From positions 1,011,937-1,075,936 of the forward strand of contig JANUWI010000016.1 in assembly GCA_025504975.1 (NCBI GenBank): a stretch of 64,000 nt of DNA. Reading direction: 5' to 3'. Shown here piece after piece: positions 1-11,546 of this stretch; position 1 is the stretch's first letter; each line of letters starts with the position of its first letter. Made by a program: the position numbers and the translations under genes. This DNA comes from Plenodomus lindquistii. Taxonomy: Eukaryota > Ascomycota > Dothideomycetes > Pleosporales > Leptosphaeriaceae. The notes beneath the pieces are model-generated. The model ran no database searches and had not been told where the DNA came from. It worked only from the letters and a program-made list of their open reading frames with translations.

Positions 1-2311
1 GACTGAGCAATTGCTTTGCTAGAGATGTCCAAGTCTCTCCTTCACACGGCTTGGCACCGTTGGTCAGTAGCAGTTCCACCATGGGCATTTGCCGAGCCCC
101 AATAGCGAAGTGTAAAGGTGTAAGGCTAGTCGAGTACCCAAACGGAACCTCATTGACATCGTATTTTGCTTCTACCAGCAGCTCCGCCATGTGTACCTCG
201 CCAAATAGGGCTGCGAAGTGTAGAGCAGTCACGCGTTCGGAACGACCGCGCTTTCGCATACTGGAACGCCAGAAGCTTTTCCTTCTCTTGAGCAGCGCGA
301 CGAGAGTGGGGTGATCACTGGCGCAGATCGCTTCTTCAATCTTGTCTCTTGGTTGGCAGCCGATTCTTTGGAGAATCTCTTGTCGCGATAGACCTTGTTT
401 GGGGACCACCGTTTCGCTTGTTGGTTGGTTTGTGCGATTTTCCGTCGGGTCCTGTTCATAGTCGCCGTCTGGTGGTATTATAGGCGTGGCCCAGACAGGT
501 GGGTCGTCCTCCAGCATAGCTTGGTGGAGTAAGCTCGACTGAGGCGACTTCGGACTGCTCAAAGTCGTTACAGTCTGGCCCTGACCCGGCTTTGGAGGGC
601 TTTTGTTGTTTTCGGAAGGCTGATGCGAACCATCTTGCCTCTGTATACCCAGGGGCGATGCTAGAAGTCTTGTGGGTAGAGCGCGAGTCGTGCTAGAGGA
701 CTCGTTGGAAACCGATGAAAGACGTCGATGCTCGCGCAACGTGACTGAGATTGCATCATCCGTTATTTGGGTCAACAAGGAGGAAAACTCCAAATGCTCC
801 ACTATCCCACCCAATGACGCTTCCACCGTCTCCAGGATAGCGTCTCTTTGCGATTCCGGTATCATGGCGAGGCAAGATTTTGCACGAGCTCTATTGTCAA
901 GCAGCACGTAGATGTGTGCCATGAGCGCAACGGACTCCATTGCCACTGTGCTGTTTTTGCCCGCTACACGACGACGACCTTGTAAAGCTTTTTCGCACTG
1001 TGTCCGTGCTAGTTCAAATTGATTCTTTCGCATGTTCAACTGTGCGAGGAGGTGCATTGTATGGTATATGTGCAGCCGGTGCTCATCAGTACTTGGCGTC
1101 AGCCGGGCGAGGCTGGCTAGTCCTTGCTCGGCCTCTCGTGGACTGCGTATGTAGTAGCCACAGACAGCCAGTTTGTAGTGTAGACTGAAAATGTTGCTAA
1201 ATGTGCGTTGCTCTGAACTGAGATGCAAGAGCGCCCGCAACGCTTCTTGGAGGAGAGCGTCGGCTTCTTCCCATACCTGTGCATTGAAGGCTTCAGTACC
1301 TGTAGCGAGCGCTGCCTTGGCCAGATCTGCATTGAAGTCGTCATCGGCATGATTGGAATCCATGTTGAGCGCCTCGGATTCGTTAGTTGTAGATGTCCTT
1401 GGGCTCGTCATCATTGTATGCTTTCCATACACTGAGACTCTCGGCGATGTCATGGTTGCGGTGGTTGGACGTCCTGAGTCTTGCCGATCTGAATTTAGAA
1501 TATCCAATGCGTCCAGCCAAATTTCGCTGTGCGCAGCTTTGTCCATCTCATCAGAGCCCTTTCCTATCAGATCTGTGTTGGCGGTATATGCAATCGTAGA
1601 GGATGCTTTCGATGTAGTATCATGTGCACATCTGACCAGTTTCGCTTCGATGCGGGAAATACGAGATTGTGGACTTCCATTAATGGTCATCTCTAGCTTC
1701 TGAACCATGTCCTGAAGTCGCTGAAGCTCATCTGAAGTCTGACGGGGATCGCGATGCCGAGAAGCGCTGACAGTGACGCTAAAGAAGACATTAGTTGAAG
1801 TCGCGATTCATCAGTGCGGCACTCACGAGTTTAGTAGTAACAGGCTCATGGTCAGGTCATCGGTCTGCCTGGATATCTTGACACGCAGTGCGAGCACGGA
1901 GTCGCGTTGCGTACTCGGTCGATTCAGGTGCTGGAGTCGATGAGCGGATTGTGAATCCAGTCTACCGTCGCTTTTCACGAAATGCTCAAGCTCTACCACA
2001 GTATCGCCAATGACCTCAATCTGCGACGTGAAACAGTCCCATATTTCCTTGAGATTATCATCATGGGGAGGTAAAGGCGAGTTTTTGTCCACTAGCTCTT
2101 TCAATCGAGTGTAGATAAAGTCGCAGGCAACGCTGAGTGCTTTCGCTTCAGTCGCAAGGTCGCTGATAATGGCGTCTTTGAAAGCGACATGCTGCGATAG
2201 ATTCGAGAGGGAGAGTCCAAGATTCCATATTGTCTTACTCAATGAAAGTAGGAACGTGACCGAGTCAATGGTAGTCGATGTCGTTGCGAACATGTTTACC
2301 ACTCTCCACAT
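1..2311 (-). CDS. Ankyrin-repeat protein with fungal STAND-type N-terminal domain and TPR-like middle (3' end outside window)
   Basis: Exon 1 is 2311-1827 and exon 2 runs from 1778 past the left edge. A 48-bp GTGAGT..TTTAG intron (1779-1826) keeps the frame. ATG 2311 is used; a second in-frame ATG at 2293 is possible. The first ~160 residues are helical and resemble the N-terminal domains of fungal NLR/STAND and HeLo-like proteins. The middle has a TPR-like stretch (around 950-1250 in the window), then a Ser/Pro-rich linker. The last visible part (about 1-250) has two clear ankyrin repeats, with TALHFAALFGEVHMAELLV and TPLHFAIGARQMPMVELLL. No stop is seen before the window edge, so more ankyrin repeats probably follow. 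I infer a role in protein-protein recognition or non-self response; there is no catalytic motif. Confidence 0.8.
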
Positions 2312-3296
2312 ACGGGATGCGCAGCGTGCTGGACGGCTTCGTGCGTTAAGCTGTGACGACGTAGGCTGTTTTGTGCGGAGTCATCGACCTTGCATGAGCT
2401 CAGCGGGACGTTCATGGAATCCTTCCTCGGTGCGACAGCTGCAGGATGTGGTAATCTTTCGATAATAGGTGATCTGAGACAAGCCTTGTCGGTGGCACAG
2501 CAGCCGTATTCCTCAACAAGATTTCCGACTCGATGTCACGATTGCGAGAACGGACTGCGTAAGACCACATAAGAAATGAGAAGTCGGACCCCAAATTCAG
2601 AACCAATGAACGATGCCAGCATTATGAGCTTTTTTGGGAGATAAGGTTGTGTGCTTCCCTTCATAGACGCGGAGTAAGCAGTCCACAGTCCAAGGCACAG
2701 CTTCCGCATCCCTTGGATGGAACCAGGCGAGGGATGCAGGTGCACGGCGTTTTCGTTGAACTTTTAGTGGTCGATATGCGCCACCACCTTGCGCTGACCC
2801 CAGCCTCCTTGAGAAAATTGATAGCGAGTTGTATTTTTGTCGCAAACACCTCGCAGGAGGCTTTGGCACAGCCTTGAACATATAATGACGAGAGCTTTGT
2901 CACATCGTCGTGTTGACGGCCAGGATCTTGTCATAATGGGATTGCTGAGATATGTGCGATCAGATTGATACTAATATCGGGCAAGCTTGTCACGTCGTAC
3001 CAGACTCCACGCGAGTATTTGTACGCTGGGACTATCAGATCGGGTAAGCTCATCGCCCTGCCTTCTTTCCCGCACGCTCCTTGATTGTTGTCAGCGACAG
3101 GCCAGCACAGATCGTTCTTTGGGCCCCATGTTGACTTGGCGGTTACGCAGAAGATCATGAAATCTGGTCGAGGGCGCTCGTTCAAGACACATTGGATCCC
3201 CATTCTCTCAAGTTGTACGAATTCGGGTACGCCATATTCCCCTTCCGACTCTGATATTCGATTTGTTTTGTGGCCTCCCGCACATCGAACTTTCAA
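2312..3296. other. Intergenic, divergent promoters
   Basis: This stretch lies between the ankyrin gene (minus) and the UNC93-like gene (plus). It has only short unsupported open frames on both strands, and I see no RNA gene or repeat. Confidence 0.5.
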
Positions 3297-4990
3297 ATGG
3301 ACAGGAAATCGACAACAATGTATATGGGAGCCCCCTCCCACTCATTCGCACCTCATGCTGTCGAGAGACCATCAGGGTGGCGCTATAAGCGCATGAAGTT
3401 TGGCCCTATAGACCTCCCTTGCTACGCTTCTCCAGAATCGCAACTTGTGCTGGTAGCCTGCGTCTGCTTCCTGTGTCCTGGTAAGCATAGCTTCGCGGTA
3501 CGCAGCAAATTGCGACGACTAAAGGCGTGTAGGCATGTTCAACGCGCTCAACGGTATCGGTGGCGCAGGGCAATTTGATCCTCGTGCCAGTAATGCATCA
3601 AATACAGCCCTTTATGCTACATTCTCCATTGTTGGATTCTTCGCCGGAACTGTGACAAACACCTTAGGGATCAGGACTGCGCTCTCCTTCGGAGGGCTGG
3701 GGTACTGTGTATATGTCAGCGCCTTCTTGTGTTTTAGCAAGACTCAGAATCTGGGATACGTCATCTTCTCGGGGCTGCTGCTAGGATGCTGCGCAGGTAT
3801 CTTATGGTCGGCGCAAGGCGCCATCATGATGTCGTATCCACCAGAGAAACTGAAGGGCAGATACATCTCCACATTCTGGATCATTTTCAATCTGGGAGCG
3901 GTCATCGGTAGTCTGGTAAGCTGATGGAACGGCTCGATAACTACAACAGCCAGCTGACACTCCATACCAGATTGGCCTGGGCCTCAACTTCGACAGAAAG
4001 GCCACCGATCAAGGCAACAATGATGACAAGTTCCGAGGCGCGATCAGCGACGCAACCTACGCCACCTTTCTTGTCCTGACATTCATCGGCGCTTGTCTCT
4101 CGTGGACACTTGTCGATGCGCGTCACGTTGTGCGCCGTGACGGGTCTCGCATTATCATCATGAAGCACCCGACATGGAAGTCGGAGATCTTCGGGCTCTG
4201 GGAGACGCTGCAAAGCGACTCATACATCATCCTTCTCTTTCCCATGTTTTTCGCATCGAACTGGTTCTACACATACCAGTTCCAGGACGTCAACAAGGCG
4301 CGATTCAATATCCGAACTCGAGCGCTAAACGGTACACTGTACTGGCTGGCTCAGATGCTCGGCGCATTAGTCACTGGATTTGCGCTGGACTTTCCAAATG
4401 TCAGGCGGACAAGTCGGGCGAAATTTGCATGGCTGTCGATGTTCGTACTGACTTTCGCCGTTTGGGGCGGAGGGTACGTGTTTCAGAAAACGTACAGCCG
4501 CGACAATATCGCCGATTTGTATGACTGGACTTCCGAAGGCTACATTGGTCCCATGTTCCTGTATATTGCTTACGGCTTCTACGATGCGGCGTGGCAGACA
4601 TGTGTGTACTGGTCAGTCGGCTTCATTCCTTCGTACTGCTGTTGGGTTGGCTAACAAAACATTAGGTTCATGGGCGCTATCAGCAACAACAGTCGCAAGC
4701 TCGCCAACTTCGCTGGGTTCTACAAGGGGATCCAATCAGCTGGCGCAGCTGTCATGTGGAGACTAGACGACTATAAAGTGCCGTACATGAACCTGTTCGC
4801 CTCGTGTTGGATTTTGCTCGCTGGTAGTTTGCTGATCGCGCTTCCGGTCATGTTGCTGAAGATCAAGGATACCGTGCCAGTCGAGGAAGATCTAAAGTTC
4901 ACAGACGAGACGATGGAGGACATTATGGGTCCGCGGGCGTCGTATGAGCCGCTAGATAAGGCCTCTGAACTGAAGCCATGGCGCGCCTGA
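3297..4990 (+). CDS. UNC93-like (DUF895-type) MFS membrane protein
   Basis: Predicted integral membrane transporter-like protein of 510 aa. Exons are 3297-3480, 3533-3915, 3971-4611 and 4666-4990, with 52-55 bp GT-AG introns and a frame that closes exactly. The start ATG 3297 is the least certain part; ATG 3393 is also in frame. The first membrane span ends in the family motif FLCPGMFNALNGIGGAGQ, whose CPG|M join crosses intron 1. About ten further hydrophobic segments follow, including the FFAGTVTNTLG and ASNWFYTYQFQDVN regions typical of fungal UNC93-like proteins. The short C-terminal tail is acidic. The transported substrate is unknown for this family in fungi. It is transcribed away from the ankyrin gene and towards the HET gene. 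Confidence 0.9.
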
Positions 4991-5098
4991 TGTTTGGAAA
5001 GAGCTCAGCCGTGCTGCAAGTTGTGGAACATGCTATCATGTTGTCGCGAATATGCTAAAGAATCGATCTGCACAAGAACATAGTTCTCTACCAGCCCT

Positions 5099-7665
5099 CT
5101 AGTATATCTTGATGTCATCAATATCATCTGGATTCAACTGATCCCAGTGCTCGCCCTCCATGGCTCCATAGACTATGGCGTCGCCTACCATCTCATATCT
5201 GCCGTTATTGTCTTTGCGCAATATCACCGGGCTACTACATCCGGGTATCAAAAATACCTCGTCATGTAACCGTGCGCCTTTGGCTGCCCAGCCAGCTCGC
5301 CACTTTGGGCCAGCGTCCAAATACATCATTCGCATGTCGTCTTCAGCCATCCATGCCAGGTCCTGGAACACACCCAGGCGAAAGTCATTCCGACCTGGAT
5401 ACCACACAGTATGAGCTCCAGGACCATATAACAGCAGCGCGGGAGGAAGGCTTTTTGCACATTCTTTTATTGTGCCAACTCCTGTAAAAAAGTTTCTGTT
5501 GCCGTGGATCCAGCTTTGCAAGTTGCCGTCACTGTGTTCTGGATCATACATTCCATGACTCTCGAGAAATACTTGGACAAAGCAGTAACCATCTACAGCC
5601 CGTTTGTAGTCGCCATTCATCATGAGCATTGCAAATTCTTCACGTAGATGTGAAGCCTTAGTCTTTCTTCTCCAGGTCGGATCGTGGGTTGGAAATCCAG
5701 AATCTATCGGGTCCGACCATGCCCTTCCTAAGCTGCGTATAACACCGATACGCCCGGCAGACGTTTGCATGATGTTGCCTTGGAAGGTGACGTTCGTAGC
5801 AATGCCCTCGGTAGCATTCCAAAAACTGGGCCGCTGCCAGACATCACGCACGAAAGCATTAGTCCGAACGTCTGGTGGCATAGATCGGGGAACCTTCCAG
5901 CGCATCACTATGTTGAGACTCCGCTGCTCGAAGGGGAATCGGTCGAGGTGAAAAAGGTCCGGTGACCACGACGGCAAGCCTGGGTCCGGCTTGCGATGAG
6001 GCGCAAGTAGGATGATATCCATCGAAGTCTTTCCAATATAAGCGCGAGTCATGGCCATCGCTATCATCGTTGAGTCGTCTTCGTAGTTTGGCTCCGGGAG
6101 GTATCGCACAGCGTCTGGTGAGAGTCCAACTAAACCGAAAACGCGATCATGCCTGACCGAGCATTGTGATCCACTCGCCTTATCGAGTAAATCAATGAGC
6201 TGTGGAGGCCTATTCGACTGCCAGGCTCTTCGAATACTATACAAGTTATGCATGCGGTCTTGGTGATGACGTGCCATTTCTTTTCCCATTTCGTACAATA
6301 GCCATCTCACTTTGGAGGCGTCGATGACCTTCGATCCGAAAAGCATTTCAGCTTGGGAACCTACCGCAAACTCTTGTATAATCCACAATCGGGACCAATA
6401 CGGATCGTTGCAGAGCGTGAAAAGGGCCGACTTGTCGGTCATGGCCTTCATCAAGTCAGTGACTTGTGCTTTCTGTTTAGCTGGGCCACGAGTTGGCTCA
6501 ATCAGGTTGAGAAGCGGAACAAGCTCGTCGCATTTGCCAGTAATCGCTGCATTTGCCGCGATAAGTACTCTCTGGGCGCCTGCATGAATTGCCCGCATGC
6601 GATTTACTTGAGCGCTCCGTTCGACGACATCCGCTTGGTTGACACATATAGCGTCTATCTGCACATGATCTCAGCATAAGTACGGTGTAGTTGAAACTCG
6701 GGAACTTACCCAAAAATACTTGACTTGCAGACCTTGTAAAATTTGCAGGATCTCCGCGAGGTTTGGTCTTATGTGCAGTATCCCGCCATCTACCAGGATC
6801 GGTACAACAGCCTCCATTGAGCCCCAAGTATACGACAAAGTCGCATATGATCCGCTCTGAGCGGCAGATATGGGCACATGTTCCAAAGACACTTGCAGAC
6901 CATTTGCTGTGTCTTCGAACGAGTGAATGTGGAGTAAACGAACGTCGCCTTGCTTTAGAGACGAATACATGGACATTGGTTTCTTACCATTATTCAAACT
7001 TTTGAGATGCCCGGCAGTACAATATTGCCGCTCTTCAGGGGTGACTGAATCTTCTTGTGTTGCAATTGAATAGTCCGTCAGGGCGATGCCAGCATTTGAT
7101 GCATGGATTCCCGCCGCAGATTGATTAGTCAAGCGGAGGTACCTGGTCGAGCTGAAGCTGTACATCGTCATGAGAATAAGGCACACGGAAAGGCTACTGC
7201 AACTGACCTTTCAAACCCAAAATAGTCAATGGCAGATGATGGTTGCCTGAAGATGAATTTCCCAGAACGCCTTGGTCCCACCACTATCTCCAACAAAAGC
7301 ATAGCGGTAAGAAACTCCACGAACATCACCGCAAGAAAGCGTGCCCAATCCTTGGATCGAGAAGGGGGCGAATCCCTACGAAAGATCAGGAACATAGTGC
7401 CATAGAATTCAGAGACCAACGCAGGTAAAAATGTAATTAGTATGAGTAGACACGTGATGCAGAACGCAATTCGATACCTCGTCTTACTGTGTTGTGATTT
7501 ATACACAAAAACAGCCCACAAGATGAAAATTACATAGCAAGTTGATAAAAGGGTTTCCAGGTAGAATGCAAACACTAAGCCGAAGTTGTCGACCGGAGGG
7601 AGAATTCCGATCAAAATTTCCTCGAATGGCTGAAATAAGGGAGGGTCGAGGCTGATATCTTTCAT
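5099..7665 (-). CDS. Heterokaryon-incompatibility (HET) domain protein with N-terminal membrane segments
   Basis: Exons 7665-7208, 7157-6710 and 6658-5099 give 821 aa. The introns are 50 and 51 bp, and all phases agree. The N-terminal ~150 residues hold about three hydrophobic spans (around FGLVFAFYLETLLSTCYVIF, YRIAFCITCLLILITFLPAL and FLAVMFVEFLTAMLLLEIVV). The HET domain begins near residue 256 with YATLSYTWG. The conserved IDAICVNQ is assembled across intron 2, followed by the RM..I..GA..VLIA segment. The C-terminal half is typical of HET proteins but has no second named domain. HET proteins trigger cell death on non-self fusion; that role is inferred here. The join between the membrane exon and the HET exon is supported by splice signals and frame, not by homology, so the membrane part could belong to a separate short gene. 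Coding-like sequence upstream of ATG 7665, ending at a good acceptor near 7747, leaves the start uncertain. Confidence 0.82.
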
Positions 7666-8593
7666 AATGTTTGTTCTTCCTGCTTCTAGCGATACGGATG
7701 AAGCAGCTCCTGAGTGTGAGCGAACAACAATGAACAAAATGGGGTTCTAGAAATTTGTAGTGTTTAGAGGAAGTGGCATGGGGCAGAAGCAAAGCTTCCC
7801 TACAGGTGTAATCAAGCAACCACATCTCGCGATAACGGCTTCCACCAGTAAGCGCCAAGTGTACGAGATGCGACCACGTCATTAACAGTTCTCACAGTCA
7901 ACAAGTGAATCGAACGTCAGTTCACTATTACATCTCAATACGCGCAGCTAGAACCCTACTGGTAAGCCTTAAGTATCATCCACGTGGAAGCTTTTCTGAT
8001 CGAGTCTGCCTTGCATCAAGCTCGTCAGAAGTGGCAAGCATTGATCTCCATACAAAGGATTCGTGCACACCGCATACTGGTAGGCACGCGCTGGGCCCAC
8101 TCATTCTTTCACATCGCTTGAAGTCCATCGCGCACACAGCATAGAGGCGTTGCGAAATCTCGCGTGAAGTCAGCTTGAAGGCTTGCATCTCAACAAGCAG
8201 GCCTCGGACTGTGGCGCACCGGCGGGGCTATGCTGTCGGCGTAGCCGGCCTCAGCCTTGTGCCAGCGCAGCACATGGATGCAAAGGAGACATTTCGGCAA
8301 CCTTACGGGGTGTCAAGCCGGACACTATTGTTTGGTGTACGTTGGCCACATAGGCTACCTAAAGTTAGGTTGATCGTTCGCGCGTGTCATTCATAATTTG
8401 AAAGGGCCACAGTGTTTAGCCTTTGAGACATGAACATCAATTATACATACACCATGCAAGGCTAGCTGATGCCACTAGTCACTCCATCCGCATGTATCAT
8501 GGAAATGTATAGAATTCGAATTCACGAGAGCACACTTGCAAGCTCTCAGCCTGTCCCTCCCACTATCTCTCTCATAATTAATAACTATCATTG
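7666..8593. other. Intergenic
   Basis: Upstream region of the HET gene and downstream of the small Cys-rich gene. It may hold a 5' exon of the HET gene, since there is an acceptor-like TTTCTAG with branch-like CTCTAAAC near 7747-7765. Nothing else is recognisable. Confidence 0.4.
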
Positions 8594-9277
8594 CTATAGC
8601 GCTGTAGTACAAGTGTTCGTCTCACCGGTCGCACATTTGTACGGGTCCAAGCACCCTTGATCACCACTCATGGCACAATCGTAGCCTGGACAACCCCATA
8701 ATTCTGATCCGCAGCAGGTTGGCGGTAGAGTGCCATCCGTATGGCATACGTTCGGGCTGCATTGTCGATCTGCCGTGCACCTTGCGCCTGGTGATAGGGT
8801 AGCAGGAGGAGTGATGGATGCTGTAGATGGAGTCGAGGTTGTCGATGGGGATGAGGATGTCGATGGAGTCGTGGATTGAACGAGAGAAGAAGGCCATGAT
8901 CGAGAACTAGCAAAGGAGCTCATAGGTGTTGATGACGCCTGGGAAGGTCAAAAAAGTAATACAATAACTTCTCACGAAGCACTCACCGGACTGTTCCCGG
9001 GAGATCCCTTGTCAGATCCGTTATTCGACTTGACCACAACCACGACCACGACCACGACCACGACAACAATGATTACGATCCCTGTCACAAATACCGCGAT
9101 AGCTTTCCAGTGCTCTTTCGGAAAATTGAAAATGTTGGCGAGTTTGTTCTCGTTTCGGTTATCGTTTCTTGCATTATCGTGGCTGGTGTCGACGTGTTGA
9201 TCGTTCTGATTGGCAGCACTGAGGAATCCGGGTACATTGTTGTTCGCAAGGTTGAAATCTCTGTCCCTTCCCGTCAT
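8594..9277 (-). CDS. Small single-pass membrane protein with poly-valine span and Cys-rich C-terminal domain
   Basis: Exons 9277-8987 and 8938-8594, with a 48-bp GTGAGT..CCCAG intron in phase 0, give 211 aa. Residues 1-57 are polar and Asn/Asp-rich with no signal peptide. A hydrophobic segment around residues 60-82 consists largely of valine. A Ser/Thr/Pro-rich stalk follows (about 95-145). The last ~65 residues hold ten cysteines (CTADRQC, CCGSELWGC and similar), which suggests a disulphide-bonded extracellular module. The basic residues before the span fit an N-in/C-out (type II-like) topology. I do not recognise the family. A cell-surface sensor or a wall-associated protein are both possible. 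Confidence 0.75.
9032..9069. repeat. CGACCA-type microsatellite encoding the valine run
   Basis: About six tandem copies of an ACCACG/ACCACA hexamer on the + strand. They read as GTGGTC-type valine codons on the coding (minus) strand and form most of the membrane span of the surrounding gene. Confidence 0.85.
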
Positions 9278-9988
9278 CGCGGTCGTAAGTCATTCCAAGA
9301 CGACGGAATGAATACAAGTAGATCAGATATAAAAGGTAGGAAAGGAGTGAATGTTAGCGACGACGGCGCCCACGCCCTCGCTCTCGCCGTCGAAACGCCT
9401 GCAATCACGGGAAAGCCACAGCCCCCCGTGCGGCAAGCTCAGAGCGGCTGTGAATATTCCCAACCGTCTCCTTGTGGATGTCTCCCCTGTCATGTGCGCT
9501 AATCATCGACCGCTGCAGGGGGGCTTAGATCTGGCCTGCATTGCGACTGGTATCGCTGACTGAGAAGGCTTTACACACATGTACATATAATCAGTTCCGC
9601 ATGTTCCTTGTGTGACGATGAATTAGAACCTTTCATTTATTTTGCAGTTCCCCAGCGCAAGATTAAGTCTAATTGTTTTTGACATTAACGGCATGATCGT
9701 ACGTGGCATGCAGCATGTGGCGAACAGAGATAAGGAGTTGTGCGACATGAGTGAGCTGACGATAGAACGTGCGTGAACCAACAAAAGAACAGATGTCTAC
9801 GCGCGGGGAAGCGTTGCCTTTCACAATTCACAGCCTGATTGGTGCCTGCATGCACTGTGACCGTCGTGTCCGGTCAGTTTCCGGTCAGCTGCCCGCCAAT
9901 GATCTCGTCCTACCGTAGGCCAAGGCTGAAATCTGACAGAATTACCTTTAAAATTATATCGTGATTGACCCCGGTTCTGGGCCTAAAG
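9278..9988. other. Intergenic, divergent promoters
   Basis: Lies between two divergently transcribed genes. There is an AT-rich stretch near 9940-9960 just before ATG 9989. No other structure is supported. Confidence 0.4.
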
Positions 9989-10964
9989 ATGGACGTCATT
10001 GCGGGAGTTGCGAGTGTCGCCCAACTTGGGGCCTACAGCCTTTCAACTGTGCGCTCCCTGCAGCAACTCTACACCGAACTGGAGAACAGAAAAAGCAACT
10101 ATCACGACGAGGAAAGAAATATCAGTCTACTCTTGAGAATCATACAACGCCTGGCGTCGCGAGACATCAAGGACTGCGACCACATCATACCCATCTTACT
10201 CGACATCTCCGGGCTTGCATGCCAGATTTTACATTTACTTCGCCCGAAGAACCGCACTGCGTTTTTCTTGTCTGCATTCACAAACCCAGGTAAGCTGAAC
10301 TTAGCTTTGGAGGCGCTGGACAAGAAGCGTCCACTGCTGCAGCTTTACATATCCCAAGTCAACAACGACACCCTTGCAGAACTCCACGAGCGCCTCGACA
10401 AGCAAAACTCAAAGCGAATTTCATCCACATCAATAGAATCAAGGGAGATTCAAGAGAACAGGGATCAAAAGACGTCAAAGGGAACAGAAACGATGTCCTC
10501 GTCAGGTGATGCATCGGGACGGTCCAACGTAAGGCGCCGATCCAACGATCCAAATGTTCAGCAGTGCTAACAGCAAGAAGTTCGTCAACAAAGACAACAT
10601 CATCCCTGGCTATGGCGAGGTCCTCACGGGCAACAATGTGCCCGACAATACTTGCATCGAACGAAATACCGTGCAGGGTGTCGCTTTGGTTGCGAATCAA
10701 GGAGTGACACCCGAAAATCGGAATAATTTCTCAGCATTTCTGAAACAGAAGGAGGCAGCCAGTCAGCAAAGCGACCTGGAAGCTCGCTCTGCGGAGAATT
10801 CTGGCCGCCATCTCCAAGACGGGGGGCGAGTGAATGGAGGGAGCGTCGCAGGTTCGGGACAAGCGCATTCAAATCCGTCTTTGGGAAATTTCGAGACTCA
10901 GGAAGAACGAGATCATTACGACAATCTCGTGCGCGAACATGCTAAGATGCATCCTCGGCGCTAG
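9989..10964 (+). CDS. HeLo-like / fungal STAND N-terminal-type protein with Asn/Gly-rich C-terminal region
   Basis: Exon 1 is 9989-10528 and exon 2 is about 10578-10964, giving ~308 aa. The intron (GTAAGG donor, CTAAC branch, CAAG acceptor, 49 bp) joins two overlapping frames in phase; the acceptor could be 3 nt further on. Residues 1-140 start MDVIAGVASVAQLGAYSL and form the helical bundle seen at the N-terminus of fungal NLR/HeLo-like proteins. A charged linker follows. The C-terminal part has two Asn/Gly-punctuated segments, NIIPGYGEVLTGNN and NTVQGVALVANQG, then a polar tail. HET-s ends in two such pseudo-repeats that form an amyloid, so a signalling role is possible, but the match is loose and judged by eye. 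There is no NTPase domain. If the intron is wrong, the product stops after 10570 and the C-terminal segments are lost. Confidence 0.65.
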
Positions 10965-11546
10965 TTAGGGAGTATAGTATGGAGTACGGTATGGAGGAGT
11001 GCAGAGCGAACTTGAGCGTCTGCGACGAAGGTCGAGATGAGCGTGGATGGTGCACTTTGCAAGAGGCGAGCATACAAAACACAGTCGCTACCTTGTGAAG
11101 AATGTTTGAACTACACCACAGTCATTAACTGAGATAATAAACCCCAACATTCGTTTGAAGCGTCCTTCTACCATGCTATGTGTGTGCCATCCCCAACACT
11201 TATAAACTCACTGCATCTGTCCCTCTACGCTTATTCTCCCTACTTACTATGATGTAAAGGGGGGAGGGAGAGAGGATGTAGGATGTTGGATATAGTTCAT
11301 ACTCAGATCCGATGAGCAAGTATCTACAAACAGTGCTATGTTCACATTTACACAAGATCGCCATTATTTTCCCTATAGCCATGTGACAATTGCTGTACCA
11401 AGTCTGAATGAAGCATCACACTGCATTCCACTCCATCCCACCCCATCACTTTATATTTACATTACACAACAAAACCAGGGTATCATGACCATCAAAAAGC
11501 AGCAACATCCCAAACGCCACATGTCACCCCAACACCCACACCCCCA
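10965..11546. other. Intergenic, convergent 3' ends
   Basis: Contains the 3' flanks of the HeLo-like gene and of cwf23, including an AATAAA-like element (ataataaa) near 11132. Nothing else is supported. Confidence 0.4.

Noticed and set aside
2931..3341. 136-codon minus-strand frame before the UNC93-like gene
   Set aside because: It overlaps the start of a well-supported gene and has no domain or splice support.
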